From NCBI GenBank assembly GCA_944381555.1, contig CALWLL010000045.1:1-59844 (forward strand): 59,844 nucleotides of DNA, given 5' to 3'. This document shows, piece after piece, positions 43,801-52,599 of the stretch (positions within the stretch are counted from its first letter, which is position 1; each line of letters opens with the position of its first letter). The DNA is from an uncultured Agathobacter sp. (GTDB taxonomy: Bacteria; Bacillota; Clostridia; Lachnospirales; Lachnospiraceae). The notes below the pieces were generated by a model. It searched no databases and was not told the DNA's origin. It saw nothing but the letters and a program-made list of their open reading frames with translations. A program made the position numbers and the translations under genes.

Positions 43801-45903
43801 ATGGAATATTTATACGAGGGCTGGGAAGGCTTTGAAGCAGGTACATGGGTAAAAGAAATCAATGTCCGCAGCTTTATCCGCCACAATTACACGCCATATG
43901 ATGGTGATGAAGCATTCTTAGAGGGTGCAACAAACGATACTTTAGACCTCTGGAATCAGGTAACAGAGTTATCAAAGAAAGAGCGTGAAGCAGGCGGTGT
44001 TCTGGATATGGACACTGAAATTGTAACAGGCATCACATCTCATGGACCAGGTTATTTAAATAAAGACAAAGAAAAAATTGTTGGCTTTCAGACAGATAAG
44101 CCGTTTAAACGTGCCTTTCATCCATACGGAGGAATCCGTACAGCAGAAAAAGCGTGTTTGGACAACGGATATGAAGTAGATCCAAAGGTAAAAGAATTTT
44201 TTACCATTCATCGGAAAACACACAACGCAGGTGTATTTGATGTATACACGCCTGAAATGCGTGCATGCCGTTCCAGCCATATCATTACAGGTCTTCCGGA
44301 TGCATACGGACGTGGACGTATTATCGGCGACTATCGCAGGGTAGCGCTTTATGGTGTTGACAGACTGATTGAAGATAAGATGGAGCAGAAAGAAACAACC
44401 CGTTCTGCTATGTACTCAGCAGTTATCAGAGAACGTGAAGAATTAGCAGAACAGATTCGCGCGCTTCATCAGTTAAAGGAAATGGCAGCAAGCTATGGCT
44501 ATGACATTTCAAAACCTGCAAGAAATACACAGGAAGCAATCCAGTGGCTTTACTTTGGCTATCTGGCAGCAGTAAAAGAACAAAACGGTGCTGCAATGTC
44601 TCTTGGAAGAACATCTACATTCCTTGATATTTATGCAGAGAGAGACCTAAAGGCAGGCGTATATACAGAGAAAGAGATTCAGGAATTGGTAGACCAGTTC
44701 ATCATGAAGCTTCGTCTTGTAAAATTTGCGCGTACTCCGGAATATAATGCGCTCTTCTCAGGAGACCCACAGTGGGTAACAGAATCTATTGCAGGTGTAG
44801 CAATTGACGGACGTCATATGGTTACAAAGATGTCATACCGTTATCTGCATACATTAAAGAACCTTGGACCTTCGCCGGAACCAAACTTAACAGTACTCTG
44901 GTCTGTAAATCTTCCGGAAAACTTCAAGAGATTCTGTGCGAAGATTTCCATTGAAACTTCTTCCATTCAGTACGAAAACGATGACTTAATGCGTTTCACA
45001 CATGGTGATGATTATGCGATTGCATGTTGTGTATCATCTATGCGTGTTGGTAAAGAGATGCAGTTCTTCGGCGCTCGTGCAAACCTTGCAAAATGTCTGC
45101 TTTATGCAATCAACGGTGGTGTGGATGAAATCAGCCACAAGCAGGTAGGCCCGGAATACAGACCAATTACATCCGAATATCTTGATTATGATGAAGTAAT
45201 GAAGAAATTTGACGACATGATGGAATGGTTAGCAGGCGTTTATGTAAATACTTTGAATATTATTCACTATATGCATGACAAGTACTGTTACGAAAAGATC
45301 CAGATGGCTCTTCACGATAAGAACGTAACAAGATGGTTTGCAACAGGTATTGCAGGTCTTTCTGTTGTAGCGGATTCGTTATCTGCAATTAAATATGCAA
45401 AAGTACGTGTTATCCGTGATGAAACCGGTCTTGCAGTAGACTATGAAGTTGAGGGAGATTTCCCGAAATATGGTAATGATGATGACCGTGTAGATGAATT
45501 GGCTCGCGAAGTTGTTCATACCTTCATGAAACATATCCGCAAGAACCACACTTACAGAGGCGGAATTCCAACAACTTCCATCTTGACGATTACTTCTAAC
45601 GTAGTATATGGTAAAAATACAGGATCTACACCAGACGGACGTAAAAAAGGAGAAGCATTTGCACCGGGTGCAAACCCAATGCACAGAAGAGATACTCATG
45701 GTGCAGTTGCATCTTTGGCTTCTGTTTCAAAACTTCCATTTATTGATGCGCAGGATGGTATTTCCAATACATTCTCTATCATTCCGGGAGCACTTGGAAA
45801 AGAAGACAAAATCTTTGTTGGCGATATTGATGTAGATATTGACTGTGGTGGAGCATGTTCATCACCAACACTTTTTGAAAGTCTTGATACTGACAACGAA
45901 TAA
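43801..45903 (+). CDS. pflB: Pyruvate formate-lyase catalytic subunit lacking the glycyl-radical domain
   Basis: This 700-residue protein matches pyruvate formate-lyase along residues 1-670, with the catalytic Cys 409-Cys 410 in [18 protein letters not shown], the GPSPEPN loop and [17 protein letters not shown] are also present. Normal enzymes are about 740-760 residues and end in a glycyl-radical domain. Here, homology stops near residue 670 and a new tail of about 30 residues follows, rich in Asp and containing CGGAC (682-686), then TAA TAG. The missing domain is the next gene, in another frame with its own ribosome binding site. ATG at 43801 follows AAAGGAGAATATGTA. It cleaves pyruvate with CoA to acetyl-CoA and formate when complexed with the small subunit. 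Confidence 0.9.
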   Translation: MEYLYEGWEGFEAGTWVKEINVRSFIRHNYTPYDGDEAFLEGATNDTLDLWNQVTELSKKEREAGGVLDMDTEIVTGITSHGPGYLNKDKEKIVGFQTDKPFKRAFHPYGGIRTAEKACLDNGYEVDPKVKEFFTIHRKTHNAGVFDVYTPEMRACRSSHIITGLPDAYGRGRIIGDYRRVALYGVDRLIEDKMEQKETTRSAMYSAVIREREELAEQIRALHQLKEMAASYGYDISKPARNTQEAIQWLYFGYLAAVKEQNGAAMSLGRTSTFLDIYAERDLKAGVYTEKEIQELVDQFIMKLRLVKFARTPEYNALFSGDPQWVTESIAGVAIDGRHMVTKMSYRYLHTLKNLGPSPEPNLTVLWSVNLPENFKRFCAKISIETSSIQYENDDLMRFTHGDDYAIACCVSSMRVGKEMQFFGARANLAKCLLYAINGGVDEISHKQVGPEYRPITSEYLDYDEVMKKFDDMMEWLAGVYVNTLNIIHYMHDKYCYEKIQMALHDKNVTRWFATGIAGLSVVADSLSAIKYAKVRVIRDETGLAVDYEVEGDFPKYGNDDDRVDELAREVVHTFMKHIRKNHTYRGGIPTTSILTITSNVVYGKNTGSTPDGRKKGEAFAPGANPMHRRDTHGAVASLASVSKLPFIDAQDGISNTFSIIPGALGKEDKIFVGDIDVDIDCGGACSSPTLFESLDTDNE

Positions 45904-45923
45904 TAGAAAGGAGATTTATCATT

Positions 45924-46166
45924 ATGGCAGCAACACAGAATCAGGTTGATAACTTAGTAGCACTTTTGGATGGTTATGTTAAAAAAGGCGGACATCATCT
46001 CAATGTAAATGTATTCAGCAAGGAAATGCTTCTTGATGCACAGGCACATCCGGAAAAATATCCGCAGCTTACAATTCGCGTCAGTGGTTATGCTGTTAAT
46101 TTCAATAAATTAACAAAGGAACAGCAGGACGAGGTAATTTCCCGTACTTTCCACGAACAGATTTAA
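45924..46166 (+). CDS. Stand-alone glycyl-radical subunit of pyruvate formate-lyase
   Basis: This 80-residue protein is the C-terminal glycyl-radical domain of pyruvate formate-lyase as an independent gene. It has [42 protein letters not shown] with the radical Gly 55, and [10 protein letters not shown]. It starts with its own ATG behind AAAGGAG, 20 nt after the large subunit, and stops 14 nt before the activase gene. E. coli GrcA/YfiD is a similar domain that repairs oxygen-cleaved full-length enzyme, but there the main enzyme keeps its own domain. Here, the large subunit lacks it, so this subunit should be essential for activity. Confidence 0.92.
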   Translation: MAATQNQVDNLVALLDGYVKKGGHHLNVNVFSKEMLLDAQAHPEKYPQLTIRVSGYAVNFNKLTKEQQDEVISRTFHEQI

Positions 46167-46180
46167 GGAGAATGTGACGT

Positions 46181-46936
46181 ATGGAGGGATATGTTCATTC
46201 CATTGAAACGTTTGGCACGGTAGATGGCCCGGGTATAAGATTTGTAATCTTTATGCAGGGCTGTCCTCTGCGCTGCAGATATTGCCATAATCCGGACACA
46301 TGGGATTTGCATGGCGGTAATCGTATGTCCGTAGAGGAAATTCTAATGCAGTATCGTAAGAACAAAGCCTTTTACAGTAAGGGTGGGATTACGGTTACCG
46401 GCGGGGAGCCGCTGCTTCAGATTGATTTTTTGTGCGAGCTTTTTCAAAGAGCGAAAGAACAGAAGATTCACACCTGTATCGATACATCGGGAATTACTTA
46501 TCATACAGACAATACAGAATATAACGGGAAGCTGGATACCCTGATGCAGTATACAGACCTTGTTATGCTGGATATTAAGCATATTGACAGAGAAGCGCAC
46601 CATGAACTGACAGGTGCGTACAATGAAGGGATTCTTGATTTTGCCCGGTATCTGGAGAAAAAGAAGATTCCGGTCTGGATACGCCATGTGGTAGTTCCGG
46701 GAATTACCGACAAAGAGGAGTATCTTCTTGCACTTGGCAGATTTATCGGCAGTTTGTCGAATGTTAAGGCGTTGGACGTGCTTCCATACCACACCATGGG
46801 CGTGGAAAAATACCGCAAGCTTGGAATCCCATACTCTTTAGAAGGAGTAGAGCCAATGAGCGCTGAGGGAGCAAAAAGAGCAAAGGAAAGTATTCTGTCA
46901 GGAATCAAAGAGGTGCGGCAGAAAAATAAGAAATAG
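46181..46936 (+). CDS. pflA: Pyruvate formate-lyase activating enzyme
   Basis: This 251-residue radical-SAM enzyme has the cluster motif CPLRCRYC (Cys 28, 32 and 35), the GGEPLLQ SAM-binding strand and MLDIKHID. It uses a 4Fe-4S cluster and S-adenosylmethionine to abstract hydrogen from the glycine of the radical domain. In this organism, its target glycine is on the separate 80-residue subunit encoded 14 nt upstream. The length and TFGTVDGPGIR start are standard for PflA. TAAGGAGAATGTGACGT precedes ATG. Confidence 0.95.
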   Translation: MEGYVHSIETFGTVDGPGIRFVIFMQGCPLRCRYCHNPDTWDLHGGNRMSVEEILMQYRKNKAFYSKGGITVTGGEPLLQIDFLCELFQRAKEQKIHTCIDTSGITYHTDNTEYNGKLDTLMQYTDLVMLDIKHIDREAHHELTGAYNEGILDFARYLEKKKIPVWIRHVVVPGITDKEEYLLALGRFIGSLSNVKALDVLPYHTMGVEKYRKLGIPYSLEGVEPMSAEGAKRAKESILSGIKEVRQKNKK

Positions 46937-46946
46937 AGCATAAATC

Positions 46947-46981
46947 AGGGTGTAGGGAATGATTTTTCCTATGCCCTTTTT
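46947..46981 (+). terminator. Terminator of the pfl operon
   Basis: AGGGTGTAGG (46947-46956) pairs with CCTATGCCCT with wobble pairs, followed by a T-run reaching into the degenerate repeat. Confidence 0.7.
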
Positions 46982-46982
46982 G

Positions 46983-47026
46983 TATCATAGGAATTAATAT
47001 GTGAAAGAGAATAACTTCCTGCGATA
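46983..47026. repeat. Short degenerate copy of the TATCATAG repeat
   Basis: TATCATAGGAA (46983-46993) and TTCCTGCGATA (47016-47026) are the inverted arms of the dispersed repeat with two changes, and the loop keeps GTGAAAGA. The GC-rich half is missing. Between here and 47126, I see no other clear element. Confidence 0.65.
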
Positions 47027-47125
47027 GTACAAAAATACGTTTAGAAGGTCTAAATAGAGATAGTGATTCATACTATGGTATAGGATTTGCCGATAGGATT
47101 TACTTTACATTTGGATGGAGGGGTC

Positions 47126-47551
47126 ATGATAAATAGAAACACAGTAAAAAACATACTGCTTTCTTTAATTCTGATGGGGATAGTGTCATTTGCTTCCTTG
47201 CTGCTGCTTGGTGTTCTTACCTACACGCTTACATGGAAAGCGCCGCAGGCAATGATAGGAATCACGCTGACATATATCTTAAGCGGCCTTGCAGGCGGTA
47301 TCCTGTCAGGTGTTCTCGACAGAAAGGGCAGCGGCGTCGCAGGACTTGAGGCAAAATCAGAGTTTTGTGGCCGTGTGGCATATGGTTTCCTGTTGGGAAC
47401 GGCTTATATGGTAATACTGATTGCCGCCTCCATAATGTTCACGGAGAACGGAAGGTGGGATTTCATACGTCTAATCATGCTGTGGGTTCTTCTGAGCTGC
47501 AGCAGTGTTTTAGGCAGCTTTATGTCCAGTATATTTTGTAAAAAACGTTGA
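47126..47551 (+). CDS. TIGR04086 family membrane protein
   Basis: This 141-residue protein has four hydrophobic helices and a short soluble loop (LDRKGSGVAGLEAKSEF). It matches the TIGR04086/YrzE-like family, often encoded beside the SCIFF peptide genes in Clostridia, as here. Its function is not known. The ATG follows GGATGGAGGGGTC; an in-frame ATG 39 nt upstream lacks a good site. The SCIFF gene begins 92 nt later behind its own promoter. Confidence 0.85.
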   Translation: MINRNTVKNILLSLILMGIVSFASLLLLGVLTYTLTWKAPQAMIGITLTYILSGLAGGILSGVLDRKGSGVAGLEAKSEFCGRVAYGFLLGTAYMVILIAASIMFTENGRWDFIRLIMLWVLLSCSSVLGSFMSSIFCKKR

Positions 47552-47558
47552 AAACCCC

Positions 47559-47618
47559 TTTTCATATTGGAAATCATGTGCTATACTACCTAAGAGTGGG
47601 TAAACGTGTGTGTTTACC
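47559..47618 (+). promoter_or_regulatory. SCIFF promoter and 5' hairpin
   Basis: TTTTCA (47559-47564), a 17-nt spacer and TATACT (47582-47587) form a promoter. The transcript would begin almost directly with GGTAAAC/GTTTACC (47599-47618), a 7-bp hairpin with a 6-nt loop that could protect the 5' end of a short, abundant mRNA. Confidence 0.55.
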
Positions 47619-47643
47619 AATAACGAGAAAGGAAGATTGCCTT

Positions 47644-47787
47644 ATGAAACATGTAAAGACATTAAATACAAAGAAATTACAGAACACAGTAAAGAAAGGC
47701 GGATGCGGAGAATGCCAGACATCCTGCCAGTCAGCCTGCAAGACATCCTGTACAGTAGGAAACCAGACTTGCGAGCAGTCTAAGTAA
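47644..47787 (+). CDS. scfA: SCIFF ranthipeptide precursor (six cysteines in forty-five)
   Basis: This 47-residue peptide has a short leader (MKHVKTLNTKKLQNTV) and a core with six cysteines at 21, 24, 28, 32, 36 and 43 in the pattern GGCGECQTSCQSACKTSC. This is the SCIFF family, nearly universal in Clostridia. The radical-SAM enzyme encoded next links cysteine sulfurs to non-alpha carbons, giving a ranthipeptide; related peptides have been tied to quorum-like control of metabolism. GAAAGGAAG precedes ATG. A terminator separates it from the maturase, so the precursor should be made in excess. Confidence 0.95.
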   Translation: MKHVKTLNTKKLQNTVKKGGCGECQTSCQSACKTSCTVGNQTCEQSK

Positions 47788-47822
47788 TTAGACACAGAAG
47801 TACATAATAAGTAAAACATTCA

Positions 47823-47857
47823 CGACCGTTCGCGTTGCGTCCGGTCGATTGTTTTTT
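47823..47857 (+). terminator. Terminator between SCIFF and its maturase
   Basis: CGACCG (47823-47828) and CGGTCG (47842-47847) form a 6-bp stem with a 13-nt loop, followed closely by six T. Partial read-through would give more precursor than enzyme. Confidence 0.7.
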
Positions 47858-47877
47858 GTATAGAAGGAGGAAAAATC

Positions 47878-49236
47878 GTGGTACATCAGTATAAAAACAA
47901 TGGGTACAACATTGTGTTAGATGTCAATAGTGGTGCAATTCATGTCGTAGATGACGTCTCTTATGATGTTATTGCTCTTTTCGAAGAAAATAAACCGGAA
48001 GAGATTGTAAGCAGGCTGCTGGAGAAGTATTCAGAAGCAGAAATAAAAGAAGCGCTGGAAGAGGTGCAGGCGTTAAAAGATTCCGAAGAACTTTTTACAG
48101 ACGATCCATATGAAAACTACATCTTAGACTTTAAGAAACGTCCGACCGTCGTTAAGGCGCTTTGTTTACATATCGCGCATGATTGTAACCTTGCCTGCAA
48201 ATATTGCTTTGCGGAGGAAGGGGAATATCATGGAAGACGTGCGCTTATGGATTTTGAAACAGGAAAACAGGCGCTGGATTTTCTGATTGCAAACTCAGGA
48301 CAGAGAAGAAACCTTGAGGTAGACTTCTTCGGCGGTGAGCCGCTTATGAACTGGGATGTAGTAAAACAGCTTGTAGCATACGGCCGGGAGCAGGAAAAAA
48401 TCCATGATAAGCATTTCCGTTTTACACTTACCACAAATGGAGTGCTCTTAGATGACGAAGTGATGGAATTTGCAAACCGTGAAATGGACAATGTGGTTCT
48501 TAGTATTGATGGAAGAAAAGAAGTGCATGATAAGATGCGTCCGTTCCGCAAAGGTGCGGGAAGCTATGATTTCATCGTTCCGAAATTCCAAAAACTTGCG
48601 GAAAGCAGAAATCAGGAGCGCTATTATGTGCGTGGGACATTTACACATCACAATCTTGATTTTTCAAAGGACGTGCTTCACCTTGCAGACCTTGGCTTTA
48701 AGCAGATTTCCGTAGAGCCTGTAGTTGCGCAGGATTCGGACGATTATGCAATACGGGAGGAAGATTTACCAATCCTTTTTGAAGAATATGACAACCTTGC
48801 GAAAGAGATGGTCCGCCGTAAAAAAGACGGAAATGACTTTAATTTCTTCCATTTTATGATTGATTTGGAAGGAGGCCCATGCGTGGCAAAACGTCTTTCC
48901 GGCTGTGGTTCGGGAACAGAGTATCTGGCGGTTACACCTTGGGGTGATTTATATCCATGTCATCAGTTCGTGGGAAATGAAGCATTCCTCATGGGGAACG
49001 TATGGGACGGCGTGAAGGCAACGGAGATTCGTGATGAATTTAAATGCTGTAACGTATATGCAAAAGAAAAATGCAGAAATTGTTTTGCAAAATTCTATTG
49101 CAGCGGCGGCTGTGCGGCAAACTCATATAACTTTCACGGAAAGATTACGGATGCATATGATGTAGGCTGTGCGCTTGAGAAGAAGCGTGTGGAATGTGCG
49201 ATTATGATTAAGGCGGCTGAGGCTGAGCTGGAGTAG
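47878..49236 (+). CDS. scfB: SCIFF thioether maturase (radical SAM, SPASM)
   Basis: This 452-residue protein has an N-terminal peptide-recognition segment (1-90, wHTH/RRE-like), the radical-SAM motif CNLACKYC (Cys 103, 107 and 110) with FGGEPLMNW, and a C-terminal SPASM-type region. That region has LYPCHQF, CCNVYAKEKCRNC and YCSGGC, which bind extra iron-sulfur clusters. It installs thioether links in the SCIFF peptide encoded just upstream. Translation starts at GTG behind AAGGAGG. The order SCIFF, maturase, secDF is the standard clostridial one. Confidence 0.94.
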   Translation: MVHQYKNNGYNIVLDVNSGAIHVVDDVSYDVIALFEENKPEEIVSRLLEKYSEAEIKEALEEVQALKDSEELFTDDPYENYILDFKKRPTVVKALCLHIAHDCNLACKYCFAEEGEYHGRRALMDFETGKQALDFLIANSGQRRNLEVDFFGGEPLMNWDVVKQLVAYGREQEKIHDKHFRFTLTTNGVLLDDEVMEFANREMDNVVLSIDGRKEVHDKMRPFRKGAGSYDFIVPKFQKLAESRNQERYYVRGTFTHHNLDFSKDVLHLADLGFKQISVEPVVAQDSDDYAIREEDLPILFEEYDNLAKEMVRRKKDGNDFNFFHFMIDLEGGPCVAKRLSGCGSGTEYLAVTPWGDLYPCHQFVGNEAFLMGNVWDGVKATEIRDEFKCCNVYAKEKCRNCFAKFYCSGGCAANSYNFHGKITDAYDVGCALEKKRVECAIMIKAAEAELE

Positions 49237-49275
49237 CCTTTTGTAGAAACGAAGGCTTTGGAAAGGAAGTAAGAC

Positions 49276-51537
49276 ATGAAAAAGAATAAAGCAGTTGTGG
49301 TGATTGTTCTGATTCTTGCCCTCACGATAGGATTGGGTGTATATGCGGTTGATATATTAAATGCAACGAATACGCAGGAGGACAATGGTATTATATTAGG
49401 ACTTGATTTATCTGGCGGCGTATCAATTACTTATCAGATTGTAACAGAGAATCCAAGCGCGACAGATATTGCAGATACCATTGCAAAAATGGAGGAGCGT
49501 GCAGAGAACTACAGCACAGAGTATGCGGTATATCAGGTAGGAGAAGACCGGATTACGGTTGAGATACCGGGTGTTTTTGACGCCAATGCAGTGTTAGAGG
49601 AATTAGGAAGTCCGGGCGCGTTATATTTCATCGTTCAGGAAAATGAAGACGGCGAAGAGAATTACTCCTATGATGATGATAGCGAAGAAGATGTTCCGTA
49701 TAAGTTAAATTTTACATTAGAGGAATTGATTGAAAACGGTTCTGTAATTCTGACCGGTAATGATGTCGTGTCTGCGGAGGCCGGATATCAGACAAATCAG
49801 TATGGCAGTAACGACCCGGTTGTTCAGTTGAAGTTTACGGAAGACGGCGCAAAGATTTTCGCAGAAGCAACTCAGGAGGCTGCAAAAAATAATGATACGA
49901 TTGCGTTATATTATAACGACCATTTTATCAGTGTGCCAACGGTTACAGAAACCATAAGCAATGGGGAGTGTACCATTTCCGGACATGAGAACTTTGCGGA
50001 AGCTGAAGAATTGGCAACGTTTATCCGTATCGGTGCAATCAGTCTGAAGTTAGAAGAATTGGAATCAAACGTTGTGGGGGCACAGCTTGGAAGCCAGGCG
50101 CTTAGCACCAGTATTCTTGCAGCCGGAATCGGTCTGGTTCTGGTCATGCTGTTTATGATTGTTTTGTACCGCCTTTCCGGTGTGGCTTCTTCAATTGCAC
50201 TTGCAATCTATACCTTTGGAACGGTTATTGTTGTGCAGTTGTTTGAAATCACGCTGACTTTGCCCGGAATTGCAGGTATTATCCTTGGAATTGGTATGGC
50301 AGTAGATGCGAATGTGATTACGTTTGCCCGTATCCGCGAAGAAATCGCAGAGGGACATTCGCCGTATGCGGCAATTCGCGATGGTTATAAAAAGGCAATG
50401 TCTGCCATCGTGGACGGGAATGTAACAACATTTATCGCAGCAGTTGTATTGCTGGTTTTAGGCTCGGGTACTGTAAAAGGTTTTGCATATACCCTGATTA
50501 TTTCAATAATTCTTTCCTTGTTTACAGCAATGTTCGTGGCAAAATATCTGATGCAGGCATTTTATGCAATTGGATTTAAATCAGAGAAATTCTATGGACG
50601 CAAAAAGGAAAGAAAGACCATAGACTTCTTAAAATACAGAGTAGTCTATGCACTGGTTTCACTTGCAGTTATTATAGCTGGTATTGGCGGAATGATCTAT
50701 TACCGAAGCACGACCGGAAAAGAATTGAACTATGGAATTGAATTTGCAGGCGGAACTTCAACAACAGCAGATTTCGGAAAACAGTATACGATTGAAGAGA
50801 TTGAAAAAGAGATTGTTCCATATGTAATTGAGATTACCGGTGATTCCGCTGTTCAAGCAACTACGGTGGATGAAAGCACTAAAATCGTATTAAAAACCCG
50901 TACGCTTAGTCTGGAGGAAAGAGATGCATTGGGTACAATGCTCGTTGAACAATTTGGTGTAGAGGAAGAAACCATTGTATCACAGAGCATCAGTTCAACC
51001 ATCAGCGGGGAAATGAGACGCGATGCGGTTGTGGCGGTCATCGTTGCATGTATTTTCATGTTAATCTATATCCGTATTCGCTTTAAGGATTTTCAGTTTG
51101 CAGCAAGCGCGATTGTTGCACTCGTGCATGATGTGTTGATTATGCTTGTTGCATATGTATTGCTAAGACTTTCGGTTGGAAGTACACTAATTGCCTGTGT
51201 CCTGACAATTTTAGGGTATTCCATCAATGATACGATTGTCATTTTTGACCGTATCCGGGAGAATCTGGCGGGAATTGATAAGCCAACTCCTGCACAGCTA
51301 TATGAGGTCGCAAACAGATCTTTGACGCAGACATTGGGAAGAAGTATTAACACTACGCTTACCACACTTATTATGGTAACGCTGTTATTTATTTTTGGTG
51401 TTCCTGCAATTCGTGAATTTTCACTGCCGATGATTGTCGGTATGATTGCAGGCTCTTATTCATCACTCTTTATTGCAACAGAGCTATGGTATGAGATGAA
51501 AATCCGAATGAGGAGCAGAACAGAAGAAGCATCATGA
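49276..51537 (+). CDS. secDF: Protein translocase subunit SecDF (fused)
   Basis: This 753-residue protein joins SecD (about 1-430) and SecF (about 445-753). Twelve membrane helices are arranged as two six-helix sets, each with one large periplasmic-side domain after the first helix. Motifs include LGLDLSGG near the start, GIGMAVDANVITFARI in SecD, and GIEFAGGTSTT and LGYSINDTIVIFDRIREN in SecF. It uses the proton gradient to pull secreted proteins through SecYEG. A single-chain SecDF is common in Firmicutes. It is followed by a terminator. Confidence 0.95.
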   Translation: MKKNKAVVVIVLILALTIGLGVYAVDILNATNTQEDNGIILGLDLSGGVSITYQIVTENPSATDIADTIAKMEERAENYSTEYAVYQVGEDRITVEIPGVFDANAVLEELGSPGALYFIVQENEDGEENYSYDDDSEEDVPYKLNFTLEELIENGSVILTGNDVVSAEAGYQTNQYGSNDPVVQLKFTEDGAKIFAEATQEAAKNNDTIALYYNDHFISVPTVTETISNGECTISGHENFAEAEELATFIRIGAISLKLEELESNVVGAQLGSQALSTSILAAGIGLVLVMLFMIVLYRLSGVASSIALAIYTFGTVIVVQLFEITLTLPGIAGIILGIGMAVDANVITFARIREEIAEGHSPYAAIRDGYKKAMSAIVDGNVTTFIAAVVLLVLGSGTVKGFAYTLIISIILSLFTAMFVAKYLMQAFYAIGFKSEKFYGRKKERKTIDFLKYRVVYALVSLAVIIAGIGGMIYYRSTTGKELNYGIEFAGGTSTTADFGKQYTIEEIEKEIVPYVIEITGDSAVQATTVDESTKIVLKTRTLSLEERDALGTMLVEQFGVEEETIVSQSISSTISGEMRRDAVVAVIVACIFMLIYIRIRFKDFQFAASAIVALVHDVLIMLVAYVLLRLSVGSTLIACVLTILGYSINDTIVIFDRIRENLAGIDKPTPAQLYEVANRSLTQTLGRSINTTLTTLIMVTLLFIFGVPAIREFSLPMIVGMIAGSYSSLFIATELWYEMKIRMRSRTEEAS

Positions 51538-51543
51538 TTATGT

Positions 51544-51584
51544 AAAAGCCATCGGAGCAGCATATGACGGCCCGGTGGCTTTTT
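51544..51584 (+). terminator. Terminator after secDF
   Basis: AAAAGCCATCGG (51544-51555) and CCGGTGGCTTTT form a 12-bp stem with one G-U pair, ending in five T. Confidence 0.85.
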
Positions 51585-51611
51585 GCAATAGAAAATAGTA
51601 AAGAAATATAA

Positions 51612-51640
51612 TTGATAAATGGAAGCAAAGAGGCTATTAT
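51612..51640 (+). promoter_or_regulatory. Promoter of the DUF1294 gene
   Basis: TTGATA (51612-51617), a 17-nt spacer and TATTAT (51635-51640) lie 30 nt before the start codon. Confidence 0.65.
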
Positions 51641-51669
51641 AAATATAGCAGAAGTCAGACTGCTGCGGA

Positions 51670-51945
51670 ATGGAGACTGGTGTGTGGTTGTTGATAGGCT
51701 ATCTGGTTGTCATAAATAGTATTGGGTTTGTAATTATGGGAATAGATAAAGCAAAAGCAAGACGGCAGAAATGGCGTATTTCGGAAAAGACTTTGTTTGC
51801 CACTGCAATACTTGGCGGAAGTCTTGGAATATGGAGCGGTATGTATATTTTCCGGCATAAGACAAAGCATTGGTATTTTGTTGTCGGAATACCAGTGATA
51901 TTGATATTAGAAATCCTTTTAGTGGTAATGTGTATAGTAAAGTAA
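51670..51945 (+). CDS. DUF1294 membrane protein
   Basis: This 91-residue protein has three hydrophobic helices and the DUF1294 core: YLVVINSIGFVIMGIDKAKA, RISEKTLF and LGGSLGIWSGMYIFRHKTKH. Its function is unknown. In other bacteria, DUF1294 is often fused to a cold-shock domain; here it stands alone. It is followed after 17 nt by a nitroreductase, probably in the same transcript. Confidence 0.85.
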   Translation: METGVWLLIGYLVVINSIGFVIMGIDKAKARRQKWRISEKTLFATAILGGSLGIWSGMYIFRHKTKHWYFVVGIPVILILEILLVVMCIVK

Positions 51946-51962
51946 GAAATGGAGGAATGAGC

Positions 51963-52478
51963 ATGACATTTTTAGAACTTGCAAAGGAACGTTATTCCGT
52001 AAGAAAGTACAAAGACAAACCTGTGGAGCAGGATAAAATCGATATGATTTTAGAGGCGTCCAGGGTTGCTCCGACAGCCTGCAATAAGCAGCCGCAGAAG
52101 ATTTATGTGGTAAAAAGCAAAGAAATGAAAGAAAAACTGGCAGAGGTATGCCGTTTCACCTTTGGCGCACCGGTAATTATGGTGGTATGCTATGATAAGA
52201 ACAGAGAGTGGCAAAATGATCTTATGCAGGGTTATAAATCTGGGCAGACAGATGCGGCGATTGCATGCACACACATGATGCTGGAGGCATGGGATTTGGG
52301 ACTGGGTTCCTGCTGGGTAGAGTGGTTCAATCCGAATGAAGTCGCAGAAGCGCTTGGTATTCCAGAATATGAGCAGGTACAGGCGCTGCTTCCGATCGGT
52401 TATGCTGCGGATGACGCAAAACCTGCATCACTTCATTTTAAGTGCAGAGATAATGCAGAAATGGTACAGGAATTGTAA
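51963..52478 (+). CDS. Nitroreductase family protein
   Basis: This 171-residue flavin enzyme has the nitroreductase pattern: ERYSVRKYKDKPV (FMN phosphate contact), ASRVAPTACNKQPQ, and later GLGSCWVEWFNP and LLPIGYA. It probably uses FMN and NAD(P)H to reduce nitro or quinone compounds; the physiological substrate is not evident. The second ATG was chosen because GGAGG sits 7 nt upstream. A stem ATGCCAAAA/TTTTGGCAT follows, overlapping the serS promoter. Confidence 0.88.
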   Translation: MTFLELAKERYSVRKYKDKPVEQDKIDMILEASRVAPTACNKQPQKIYVVKSKEMKEKLAEVCRFTFGAPVIMVVCYDKNREWQNDLMQGYKSGQTDAAIACTHMMLEAWDLGLGSCWVEWFNPNEVAEALGIPEYEQVQALLPIGYAADDAKPASLHFKCRDNAEMVQEL

Positions 52479-52537
52479 TGCGGCAGGTGCGCCTGACGCT
52501 GTAAATATCGAAATGCCAAAACTTAAGGAGCGTTTTC

Positions 52538-52566
52538 TTGATTTTTGGCATACGAAATAGTACAAT
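52538..52566 (+). promoter_or_regulatory. serS promoter
   Basis: TTGATT (52538-52543), a 17-nt spacer and TACAAT (52561-52566) lie 34 nt before the serS start. I see no T-box leader, as the transcript leader is too short. Confidence 0.6.
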
Positions 52567-52599
52567 AGCAGATAATGATAGTAGATAGTTGGAGGCACT

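Noticed and set aside
45903-45924. The split in pyruvate formate-lyase as a plain frameshift or sequencing error
   Set aside because: The large protein gains about 30 unrelated residues and a double stop, and the small gene has its own correctly spaced ribosome binding site, which one or two missing bases cannot create.
52479-52599. T-box leader before serS
   Set aside because: The promoter lies only 34 nt before the start codon and no T-box core or terminator pair is present.
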